DNA of 35,559 bases from Desulfobacterales bacterium (lineage in GTDB: Bacteria > Desulfobacterota > Desulfobacteria > Desulfobacterales > JAFDHS01), in NCBI GenBank assembly GCA_030589165.1, contig JAUUWG010000004.1, positions 1 through 35,559 on the forward strand. Direction: 5' to 3'. A program made the translations under genes and the position numbers. Shown here in pieces: positions 1 to 8,416 of the stretch (position 1 is the stretch's first letter; each line of letters opens with the position of its first letter). The notes under the pieces were generated by a model that was given only the letters and a program-made list of their open reading frames with translations, made no database searches and was not told where the DNA came from.

Positions 1-4
1 CCTT

Positions 5-190
5 TTAGGGACTTGGCACGAATAAAGTGTCCCAGATAGCGCTCATGTTCGGGTCAAATTTATTCGATCCGAAATCTAATCGCCACAGGAATAGTCGTTC
101 TATTTCGAGGACGATTTGATTGAGTATCGAATAAAGATGGCCTGAAGAGGAGATGCTAAATGGGATAATTTATTTGCGCCGAGTCCCTTA
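5..190. repeat. MITE-like non-coding element with imperfect ~22-nt terminal inverted repeats
   Basis: TTAGGGACTTGGCACGAATAAA (5-26) vs reverse complement of TTTATTTGCGCCGAGTCCCTTA (169-190): 18/22 match; no ORF between. Confidence 0.5.
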
Positions 191-282
191 AGCCTTGCAG
201 GCGCCCAGTTAACCTATATTCTCTATTGAATGGGAAATGGATTGTCAAGGATTAATTGGTACTGTAATTTATTTAAATATGC

Positions 283-930
283 TTACATTCTTTCCTTTGT
301 ATGATTTGAAGAGCGTGGGGTTCCGACAATTTTTGCAACCTTCAAAAGTTTTGGACTGATTTTTAAACCCGCTTTTTTTGCAGCCTGCACATTAATTTCA
401 ACATAAACTCGTTTCTGTTTTTGATTTAAATTGATAACCCCGCCTTGGTGAGCAAAGCCTCCAACCTCACCGACTGTAAGAAGACCATATGCATGGATGG
501 TGTTAAATATTTGCGGCAGTTTTTCTTTCAACGAAGAACTGATAAAAAGGATATGGCAGGGGCAACAGTTACAGATGTTCGTAATTTGTTTGATAGCGAT
601 CTGTCTGCCATTTACTGTTTCGCCTTGAACGATTTTATCCAGTAAAACAGTGACCGGATTCTTACCGAGAATGCAGATTGTAATTGGCGTGTCCGGACCA
701 TTAAATTTATTAACCGGCCATGAAATAAAATGTGTCAGATTATAAAGAAAAACCGCTTTAACCTCATAGTCCCGAAAGGGGTCTGAGCCAGCCTGAAGAT
801 TAGGGATCGGGACTGACAAAAATAATAATAAGCATGTAAAGAACTTTATCGGCCACATCGGAGTTTTCATGAATCGGAAATGCATAAAAACGGATTCAGT
901 CATGAGAAAGTTCTTTTTTAGAAGTAACAT
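283..930 (-). CDS. YfiR family (DUF4154) periplasmic protein
   Basis: ORF with signal peptide (FFTCLLLFLSVPIPNLQAG), YfiR-type 'YEVKAVFLYNLTHFISWP', 'ITICILGKNP', 'GLLTVGE..GFAHQGGVINL'. True start is probably an internal Met; the ORF overlaps the stop of the upstream receptor gene. Confidence 0.85.
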   Translation of the reverse strand: MLLLKKNFLMTESVFMHFRFMKTPMWPIKFFTCLLLFLSVPIPNLQAGSDPFRDYEVKAVFLYNLTHFISWPVNKFNGPDTPITICILGKNPVTVLLDKIVQGETVNGRQIAIKQITNICNCCPCHILFISSSLKEKLPQIFNTIHAYGLLTVGEVGGFAHQGGVINLNQKQKRVYVEINVQAAKKAGLKISPKLLKVAKIVGTPRSSNHTKERM

Positions 931-2987
931 GTGATTTTGCCGTATACATTGCGTTCAACTTCAGTTGGGCTGATTCCCCTTGCCTGACCAAATTCCGAAT
1001 GCCTGTTTTCAAGCAAATTCTCCAGGCTAAGGCTTATTTCAAAGTTATCGGTCGGATGCCATCCCAACCGTACATCCAAACGGGTATAACTGGGAATCTT
1101 TTGATTGGTTAGATTATCAACGTAATACAGAGCACTATCAAATTCTAAGGCATGGGGCAGATCAATATAGGAGCGGATTTGAAACGAGTGTTCCGGACCG
1201 TCGCCTTCTGCCGATTCCGCCGTGATATCCTTGCTTGAAGAATCTTTATGCAACTGAAGTTTGAGTAATGAATAGCCGCTGAACAACCGCCAGGCGTCAG
1301 TTAACTTTAAATTGGCCCCGATTTCAAAGCCGTAGGTTTCACCTTCCATCCGGTTTTCGATTTGCATCGGTATAACCAGGTGCGGCGGGAAGGGGGTGAT
1401 TTCAAAAAACCGGTCAGCCAACTCAACCTCAACAGTTCGGAGGTCGTCGTAATCATTATAGAAGAGAGTCAGGTCCAAAGAGAGTCGATTGCTTGGCTGC
1501 AGGCGATAACCGAGTTCACAGGCAATGAGTTCTTCAGAATCAAAATCATTGTTGCCCAAAAGAGCCATGAGGCTGATGTCGCCCCGGCCGTTTTTACCTG
1601 TTGCCAAATTGGTCCGCATGTCATGCTCTGCCCGCGAGGGCGTTCTGACCGCACGTGAGACGGCTGCCCAAATGGAGTGCCGATCCTTGGGGGTCCATAG
1701 CAGCCGAATGTTGGGCTGGATTTCGAAGCCGGTATAGCCATTATGCTCAAACTTTGATCCGATGGTGAGGTTTAAGCGGTCGGGAAATAAACTGATTTCC
1801 TCCTGAATAAAAGCACTGAAGAGATTATCCTCCCGACTGTCCGGAGTAATTGATGCGCTGAACGTGCCGTCCACTTCGTCACGGACATACCGGTAACCTA
1901 TGCCCCACACGACTTCCTGCCGTTTGCCGATGGCAAACCGGTGCCGGCAATCAAAATCAAAGATGTCGTAAGTCAAATCTATAACACCTTCATTCCGCCT
2001 TGACCGATCATAATAGAACTGAAAGGATATATCGGAAGTATCTGAAAAAATACGGTTCCAGCGGGTCAGAACATTTCCTCCAGCGACCTGCATGTCATCC
2101 TTAGTTGTCCGGACGAACGGTTCAGACAGAAAACTGCTCAGGGTGAGGGTTTGATTTTCATCACCATTGTAAATATCTCCCTGAAAGGTCAGCGAATCAT
2201 TTTCAGATAGGGTCCAATCCACACGAAACCCTCCACGGATCATATCCCATTCATCATCCGCATCATTACCGGAAGCGTCAACAAACTCGTCCCGATTAAA
2301 ATACTTTGCATAAATTCTGAAACAGGCGTCATCTCCGATCTTTCCGCCATACCGGCTGCCGAAGCCTTTTTCTTCAGAGCCCAGACCTGCGCTCGCCAGC
2401 GTACCCTGGGTCTCTTTTGCCTGTTTGGTGATAATATTGATCACCCCGTTGACCGCGTTGGCACCCCAAAGCGTTGCTCCGGGACCCCGAATAACTTCAA
2501 TGCGATCGATATCTTCCAGCAACGTGTCCTGTACGTCCCAGTACACACCGGAATATAAGGGCGTATACACACTGCGGCCGTCGATCAGAACCAATAACTT
2601 GTTTGCAAACCAGCCATTGAATCCCCGCGAGCTGATGGCCCATTTATTGGCATCGATATGGGCCACCTGAAGTCCGGGTACCATCCGAAGGGCTTCGGGA
2701 ATACTCGTGGCACCGGATCGCCGAAGGTCCTCGCTGGTGATGACGTAAGCTGCTGCCGGCGCATCAAAAAGTTCTTCTGATTTTTTGGAAACTGAAGTCA
2801 CCTCAACACGGAGAAGCTCCTCAAGGCTGAGGGTTTTGAGGTATAGAATTTTATCATCCATTGGCGGCTCTTGGGCCCGACAGACAGTCATCAGCACTGA
2901 AAAAAACAAAAAGCTGATGATTACTGTCGGGCAAAACAGCAAAATAGATTTTTCAAGTTTTCTTTTGTAGTATTTGTTTTCATTCAT
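918..2987 (-). CDS. TonB-dependent outer-membrane receptor
   Basis: 689 aa; plug domain 'SGATSIPEALRMVPGLQVAHI...LVLIDGRSVYTPLYSGVYWD...IDRIEVIRGPGATLWGANAVNGVINIITK', C-terminal beta-barrel ending in F. Confidence 0.93.
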   Translation of the reverse strand: MNENKYYKRKLEKSILLFCPTVIISFLFFSVLMTVCRAQEPPMDDKILYLKTLSLEELLRVEVTSVSKKSEELFDAPAAAYVITSEDLRRSGATSIPEALRMVPGLQVAHIDANKWAISSRGFNGWFANKLLVLIDGRSVYTPLYSGVYWDVQDTLLEDIDRIEVIRGPGATLWGANAVNGVINIITKQAKETQGTLASAGLGSEEKGFGSRYGGKIGDDACFRIYAKYFNRDEFVDASGNDADDEWDMIRGGFRVDWTLSENDSLTFQGDIYNGDENQTLTLSSFLSEPFVRTTKDDMQVAGGNVLTRWNRIFSDTSDISFQFYYDRSRRNEGVIDLTYDIFDFDCRHRFAIGKRQEVVWGIGYRYVRDEVDGTFSASITPDSREDNLFSAFIQEEISLFPDRLNLTIGSKFEHNGYTGFEIQPNIRLLWTPKDRHSIWAAVSRAVRTPSRAEHDMRTNLATGKNGRGDISLMALLGNNDFDSEELIACELGYRLQPSNRLSLDLTLFYNDYDDLRTVEVELADRFFEITPFPPHLVIPMQIENRMEGETYGFEIGANLKLTDAWRLFSGYSLLKLQLHKDSSSKDITAESAEGDGPEHSFQIRSYIDLPHALEFDSALYYVDNLTNQKIPSYTRLDVRLGWHPTDNFEISLSLENLLENRHSEFGQARGISPTEVERNVYGKITCYF

Positions 2988-2997
2988 GATGTTTTTT

Positions 2998-5190
2998 CTA
3001 TTGTCGGTTATCTGATTCTACAGGCAGTACAAAACTGAAGGTACTGCCTTCTCCCAGCCGGCTCTCCACCCAGATAGTCCCTTTGTGCAATTTCAGAAAT
3101 TTTTTACACAGGGAGAGACCCAGTCCGGTTCCATTGTGTTTTCTGGAAAGAGGGCTTTCTTCCTGTAGAAATACTTCAAATACCTTTTTAAGAGATTCAG
3201 GTTTTATCCCTATACCGGTATCCGTAACCGACACCTTGATATACGAAGATTTATCCTTTTCCATAGCTGAAAAGACTTCATCCCTGAACAGGGCCGGCAC
3301 ATTGTTTTGCAGGCATTGCCGGTCCACGACCTCGGCATTGAGTTGAATTTTACCGGAATCAGGGGTAAACTTGATAGCGTTGGACAGTAAGTTAAAAACA
3401 ATTTGTTTGACCTTTCTTTCATCCGCCTGGATGATTTCAGGAATGCCGTCAACATCAATGGATAATTTGATGCTGTGTTTTACGGCCTTTTCCCTGATCA
3501 TGTTCAGACTTGTGGAAAGAAGGGACTTGATTTCAATATCGGATGGGCTGAACTCCATCTTACCTGCCTCAATTTTGGACAAATCCAGGATGTCATTAAT
3601 CAAAGAGAGCAAATGTTTACCGCTTTCAAGGATATCTCCTATGTATTCCTCCTGGGTCTCATTCAATTCACCGAAGTATTTGTCAGTCAGCACCTCGGAA
3701 AACCCGATAATGGCGTTGAGGGGTGTTCTGAGTTCATGAGACATATTGGCCAGAAAGTCGCTTTTCATTTGAGAGGCCCGCGCAAGCTCCTGATTGCTTT
3801 GTTCCAGTTGGGCTGATTTGTATTGCAGTTCCTGAAAGGTAAGAGCATTGTGAAGTGCTATACTGAGCTGTCGGGTGGTGTTTTCCAGAAAATTTTTGTC
3901 TTCTGAATTAGACTTGCCGTCAGCTATCAGAACCAATACCCCTAGGCATTTTTTCTGAAACATCAGAGGATAGCCCACAGCAACAGGCGGAAAATACTCA
4001 TCCTGTTTACCCGGTAAAACAACAGATTCAGACATCAGCAGATGCTGCTTGTTAAAGACTTGCTCAGCGAATTTTTGTGCTCTTTGCCGGAGGGGTATTT
4101 CCTGTTTTTTATCATCACCGTCTCCTTTGTTAGAGGAAAATGTTGTCTTAGGTAAAAGTTTTCCTTCTTCCCGACAGAGATAAACTCCCCCCCACCGAGC
4201 ATTAACTTGCATAACAATCCGATTAAGACTTCTTTCCAGAATTTGACTGATATCAATGGAATTGATGAGAGAAAGCAGTTCGCCATAAGCCCGTTGGCTT
4301 TTTTTCTGTAAAGATAACTGTTTTTTTTGTTGTTCACTTACCTTAAGTTCTGCAGTACGCATTGCTACCTGTTTTTCAAGCTCTCCTTGTTGTTCATTCA
4401 GTTTTTTTTCATGTGCCTGAATTTGTCGCAGCATCTTGTTAAATCCGTCAATCAGGATTCCTATTTCATCTTTGCTTTTGTTTTCTATTCGGATTGAAAA
4501 ATTTTTTTGGCTGGACACGTTCTTCATTGTTTGGGCCAAGGTCGATATGGGGTCCGAGATAATTTTCTGGAGTTTTGAAGATATCAGATAAGCAAGAAAG
4601 AAGAATCCTATAAAGATACAAAAAACTATACTGACAGACCGTTTCAAAGTGGAATACAGGCCCTTCAGTTCGGTCCGGATATAGACACTGCCGATTTTTT
4701 TACCGTTAAGAATGATCGGTTTCACAAGACTCATGCAATTACAGGAAAAGCAGTAGCTTTCCTGGCCCGGCGCGAAAAATTTTTTGCCTTGTTTATAAGA
4801 ATGAGGTTCAACACAACTTCGAGTTGTTGGTGATGTCATCGAAAGTTCATTATTTATGTATTCAGCGAAGACTTCCCCATGATCTGTGTAAATATATGCG
4901 GCTATGATATACGGTTCGGCACTCAAACCTTCCAGAATTTCAGTTGCCGTTTCCGGATACTGAAAAGTCAGGGCAGCCGTACTGTTGACACCGATGACTG
5001 ATGCCAGGGTTGAAATATTGTGAATCATCTCCCGGCGGAAGCAAATCAGGTCATTTACAACAAAGACTGCACAGGTCAATAATAACATCAGGCTGCATGC
5101 CGACATAATTATACCTGTCAACTTGTGCTTTATGGAAAGATCATTAAACATGAGCATTTGTAATATCCAAAAAATAAAAAAGCCGAACAA
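2998..5190 (-). CDS. Membrane sensor histidine kinase (periplasmic sensor, HAMP, GAF, HisKA, HATPase)
   Basis: H-box 'SDFLANMSHELRTPLNAIIGFSEVL', N/G boxes 'NLLSNAIKFTP...DTGIGI...GTGLGLSL', HAMP-like region after second TM, GAF-like middle region. Confidence 0.93.
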   Translation of the reverse strand: MFGFFIFWILQMLMFNDLSIKHKLTGIIMSACSLMLLLTCAVFVVNDLICFRREMIHNISTLASVIGVNSTAALTFQYPETATEILEGLSAEPYIIAAYIYTDHGEVFAEYINNELSMTSPTTRSCVEPHSYKQGKKFFAPGQESYCFSCNCMSLVKPIILNGKKIGSVYIRTELKGLYSTLKRSVSIVFCIFIGFFFLAYLISSKLQKIISDPISTLAQTMKNVSSQKNFSIRIENKSKDEIGILIDGFNKMLRQIQAHEKKLNEQQGELEKQVAMRTAELKVSEQQKKQLSLQKKSQRAYGELLSLINSIDISQILERSLNRIVMQVNARWGGVYLCREEGKLLPKTTFSSNKGDGDDKKQEIPLRQRAQKFAEQVFNKQHLLMSESVVLPGKQDEYFPPVAVGYPLMFQKKCLGVLVLIADGKSNSEDKNFLENTTRQLSIALHNALTFQELQYKSAQLEQSNQELARASQMKSDFLANMSHELRTPLNAIIGFSEVLTDKYFGELNETQEEYIGDILESGKHLLSLINDILDLSKIEAGKMEFSPSDIEIKSLLSTSLNMIREKAVKHSIKLSIDVDGIPEIIQADERKVKQIVFNLLSNAIKFTPDSGKIQLNAEVVDRQCLQNNVPALFRDEVFSAMEKDKSSYIKVSVTDTGIGIKPESLKKVFEVFLQEESPLSRKHNGTGLGLSLCKKFLKLHKGTIWVESRLGEGSTFSFVLPVESDNRQ

Positions 5191-5477
5191 CCCAAAAGGC
5201 AGCTCGACTTTTCTTATAAATAATTTTCGTGCAACCCGGCTGTCTTTTTCAGAAAAGACCCGTAGCTTTCCGTCTCTGCCTCACGACAAATTTGGCCATT
5301 TTTAAACAAGGTTAATAGATAAATTGAGAATTTTTGTCAAACTAAAAAGTTTTATGAAAAGCATGAATAAGGAGACATCTTTGTTGACAATCACCGGTTC
5401 AGGCACTAAAGGAAAATTAATTCTTTTTCGTGTTCTCCAGATGAACGGCTGACCGATCATGCAAAAAGGAGTTTGAG

Positions 5478-7256
5478 GTGCAAAACAATACTATTCTTGT
5501 AATCGAAGATAATCAGTTGAATATGAAGTTGGTGAGGGGGTTGCTATCGATTGGCAAATATCAGGTTCTGGAGGCGGTTGATGCCGAAATCGGCATCCGG
5601 ATGGCCAAAGAGCAAAAGCCGGATCTTATTTTGATGGATATTCAATTACCGGGTATGGACGGCTTGACTGCCACCCGGATCATGAAAAGTGATCCGGAGC
5701 TTAATGGTATCCCTGTTATTGCCCTGACCTCTTTTGCTATGCAGGGAGACGAGGAAAAAGCCCTGGAAACGGGCTGTGACTGTTACATCAGCAAACCGAT
5801 AGATACTAAGGCTTTTCTAAAAACCATAAACCGTTTTTTCAACAAAACCGAAAGCATAAACGAATCCCGGAAAGAAACGGTTTGCAATGCCAAAATATTA
5901 ATTGTTGATGATGAACCTATCAATGTCAAATTGCTGGCAGCAAAACTCGCCAGAGAAAAATTTGAAACATTTAAGGCCTATGGGGGGAAAGAGTCCCTTG
6001 AAAAAGCAGTAAGTGTATGTCCGGATCTGATTCTCCTGGACATCATGATGCCCGACATGAACGGATACGAGGTGACCAGACGGATAAAAAGCAACCCTGA
6101 GATCAGCCATATTCCGATTATTCTGCTCACTGCCCTGAGTGGATCAGAGGATAAGATAAAAGGTTTGGAGGCTGGTGCCGAAGAATTCCTGACCAAGCCG
6201 GTTAATACGGTTGAGCTTCTGGCAAGAATAAACTCTATGCTTCAATTAAAACAGTACCGGGAGCAATTAGCAATTCGTACGGAGTCCGAAGAAAATTTTT
6301 CGAAAACTTCGCATAAGGAAGAAGCGATTAGAGAGGAAAAAGATCTTTTCCGGGTACTTCTGGTAGATGACGATAAAAGAGATATCAGGCTCATTCAGAG
6401 TTATCTTCATGGGCAACCCTACGAGATTATCGTCGCCGGCAATGGGGATAATGTCATATCCCTTGCCATAAGAGAGAAGATCGATCTGATTTTGCTGGAC
6501 ATTCTCCTGCCGGGTTTGGATGGTTTTGAAGTATGCCGTCGTCTGAAGAAAATGGATGAAACCAGAGACATCCAGATTATTTTGATCACTTGTTTAAAGG
6601 ATCTGGAAAGTAAAATCAAAGGTACGGAAACCGGGGCTGATGATTTCATAGTGAAGCCGATTAACGGCAGGCACCTTCGGGCCAGAATCATGGTCTTGTT
6701 AAAACAAAAAGCATATCTGGACAAGCTTCGCTCCCACTACGAAATTGCCTTGAACTCGGCCATCAAGGATGGACTGACCGGTCTGTATAATCAGACGTAT
6801 TTTAAAAATTTTTTGGAACTCGAGGTGAAAAGGTCAACCCGGCAGAAATATCCGACGGCTCTGATAATGATAGATCTCGATGATTTTAAATACTATAACG
6901 ATACATTGGGGCACCTGGCCGGAGACCGTATAATACGTGAAGTGGCCCGGATAATAAAAAAGACCGTTCGAGAGATTGATCTGCCGGCCCGATACGGTGG
7001 TGAGGAGTTTGCTGTTGCATTGCCTTATGCGGACAAGAAAAGTGCATTCAATATTGCAAAAAGAATTCAAAAAGCGATTCAGAGTTACGACTTTCCGGAT
7101 GAGACTGTGTCACCACTAGGCAAAATAACGGTCAGTATGGGTATCGCTCTTTGTCCGTCAAGTGCTGTTACAACGGAAGAGTTGATAGAAAAAGCAGATT
7201 CCATGCTCTATAAAGCCAAAAAAGAAGGAAAAAATCGGGTCTGTGCTTTTGACTGA
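5478..7256 (+). CDS. Response regulator with three receiver domains and a C-terminal GGDEF (diguanylate cyclase) domain
   Basis: GTG start; three REC repeats (LILMDIQLPGMDG, LILLDIMMPDMNG, LILLDILLPGLDG) and 'KDGLTGLYNQ...RYGGEEFAVALP' with upstream RxxD (REID) I-site. Confidence 0.94.
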   Translation: MQNNTILVIEDNQLNMKLVRGLLSIGKYQVLEAVDAEIGIRMAKEQKPDLILMDIQLPGMDGLTATRIMKSDPELNGIPVIALTSFAMQGDEEKALETGCDCYISKPIDTKAFLKTINRFFNKTESINESRKETVCNAKILIVDDEPINVKLLAAKLAREKFETFKAYGGKESLEKAVSVCPDLILLDIMMPDMNGYEVTRRIKSNPEISHIPIILLTALSGSEDKIKGLEAGAEEFLTKPVNTVELLARINSMLQLKQYREQLAIRTESEENFSKTSHKEEAIREEKDLFRVLLVDDDKRDIRLIQSYLHGQPYEIIVAGNGDNVISLAIREKIDLILLDILLPGLDGFEVCRRLKKMDETRDIQIILITCLKDLESKIKGTETGADDFIVKPINGRHLRARIMVLLKQKAYLDKLRSHYEIALNSAIKDGLTGLYNQTYFKNFLELEVKRSTRQKYPTALIMIDLDDFKYYNDTLGHLAGDRIIREVARIIKKTVREIDLPARYGGEEFAVALPYADKKSAFNIAKRIQKAIQSYDFPDETVSPLGKITVSMGIALCPSSAVTTEELIEKADSMLYKAKKEGKNRVCAFD

Positions 7257-7351
7257 AAAAAACAACAAGTTTCTTATTCAACTAAGGAATTCGCTATAAT
7301 CTGTTTATAGTTTACCGACTTTGAAACCTAACACTTTGTGAAACATCTTGC

Positions 7352-7421
7352 TTCTGGTGGGCACAGCCCACCCTACGGTTATCAATATTGTAAAATGTAG
7401 GTTGGGCTGTGCCCACCAGAA
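7352..7421. repeat. Inverted repeat (25-nt arms, one mismatch)
   Basis: TTCTGGTGGGCACAGCCCACCCTAC (7352-7376) / GTAGGTTGGGCTGTGCCCACCAGAA (7397-7421). Confidence 0.8.
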
Positions 7422-7791
7422 TTTGCCCGCAGTTAAGAATTAAGTAGCAAAAAGTTAAGCTTCTGTATCGAATGACTATAGTGCTTGAACGAAAACTACT
7501 AATATGACAAAATAATAGGTGATTAAAACTGTTTTTACTATCGAAGTTTCAGGGAAACACCTCTTCCTGGTTCAGATTCTTTACTTATTTATAGCTTTTG
7601 ATTCCTAAAAATAGGATGAGATATCAATACCTTCGCCAATTATATTACTCCAGCAATTGCATGAATACGTCCAAGAGCTGAAAGTTCATCATGTATTTGT
7701 TTAATAAAAATCGGTTCCGGTTTTTGTGGCAGTAATTTTATTACGGGGAGCATCTTAAAGTTCGCATATTTTTACTTCCTGTCTTATATTT

Positions 7792-7831
7792 CAATGGTTC
7801 GGTAATTTTTTAAAAAATTACCGAACCATTG
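7792..7831. repeat. Perfect 40-bp palindrome
   Basis: CAATGGTTCGGTAATTTTTT|AAAAAATTACCGAACCATTG; 20+20 nt, no mismatch, no spacer. Confidence 0.85.
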
Positions 7832-7994
7832 TATGCCTGAGTAGTTACGATTACTTTTACGGAGATGGTTATGCCGCTCTTCCGCTTACATGGATTGGAG
7901 GGGTAAACTATAGCTTTTAAGAGTTTTTTAGGAATGTTTTTTATTTTTTACTTGATTTTTATACTCTATTCTACTAAAAATGCTTACTCTCATT

Positions 7995-8155
7995 CAGGTG
8001 CTCAACAAGGCTTAATAGGGAACTCCGTGGAAATCGGGGACGGGCCCGCCGCTGTAATCGGGGACGAACACCGCATACATGTCACTGTCTGTATGAAACA
8101 GATGGGAAGACGCGGTAATTAGGATGAACTGAAAGTCAGAAGACCTGCCTGAATA
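7995..8155 (+). promoter_or_regulatory. Cobalamin riboswitch (leader 1)
   Basis: Aptamer core 'GGTGCTCAAC..GGCTTAATAGGGAACTCCGTGGAAATCGGGGACGGGCCCGCCGCTGTAATCGGGGACGAA...GTCACTGTCTG..GATGGGAAGACGCGG..GGATGAACTGAAAGTCAGAAGACCTGCCTG' (B12 box at the end). Confidence 0.95.
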
Positions 8156-8160
8156 AATAG

Positions 8161-8242
8161 TGAGCGTTTTACACAACCTTTTTTGTTTTGTTTGAGCCTG
8201 ACGCAGAAATCGGGCAAAAGAGATGGTTGTGAAAGGCTCTCA
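8161..8242. repeat. Palindromic insertion in the expression platform of riboswitch leader 1
   Basis: Absent from leader 2; arms TGAGCGTTTTACACAACC (8161-8178) and GGTTGTGAAAGGCTCTCA (8225-8242), imperfect inverted repeat. Confidence 0.6.
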
Positions 8243-8305
8243 CAGGCTTAACCTTCGTGGAAAAAAGGTGGCTGTTTCAGGATCTTGTGGATAAAAAAGG
8301 GACTT

Positions 8306-8343
8306 CCCCGGATCGATTTTATATCGGTTCGGGGTTTTTTTTT
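8306..8343 (+). terminator. Intrinsic terminator of riboswitch leader 1
   Basis: CCCCGGATCGA..TCGGTTCGGGG stem followed by a nine-T run. Confidence 0.8.
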
Positions 8344-8372
8344 GCCTCGGACCTCGAATGTCATAATTATTT

Positions 8373-8405
8373 AGAGCCGATTCGTCAGTTTTTAAACAGG
8401 CTCTT
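8373..8405. repeat. Short palindromic element between terminator and RBS in leader 1
   Basis: AGAGCCGATTCGTCAGTTTTTAAACAGGCTCT, flanked by TTA; absent from leader 2; right half resembles 27133-27160. Confidence 0.55.
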
Positions 8406-8416
8406 AGACAAGGAGG

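Noticed and set aside
1-30. TGGCACG at 15-20 as a sigma-54 promoter
   Set aside because: The -12 element (TTGC) is missing at the right spacing; the motif is part of the terminal inverted repeat.
7640-7753. 37-codon minus-strand ORF (MLPVIKLLPQKPEPIFIKQIHDELSALGRIHAIAGVI)
   Set aside because: Protein-like composition and possibly a gene remnant, but too short, with no recognisable family and no clear RBS.
7934-8122. 62-aa ORF
   Set aside because: Overlaps the cobalamin riboswitch aptamer; no protein-family features.
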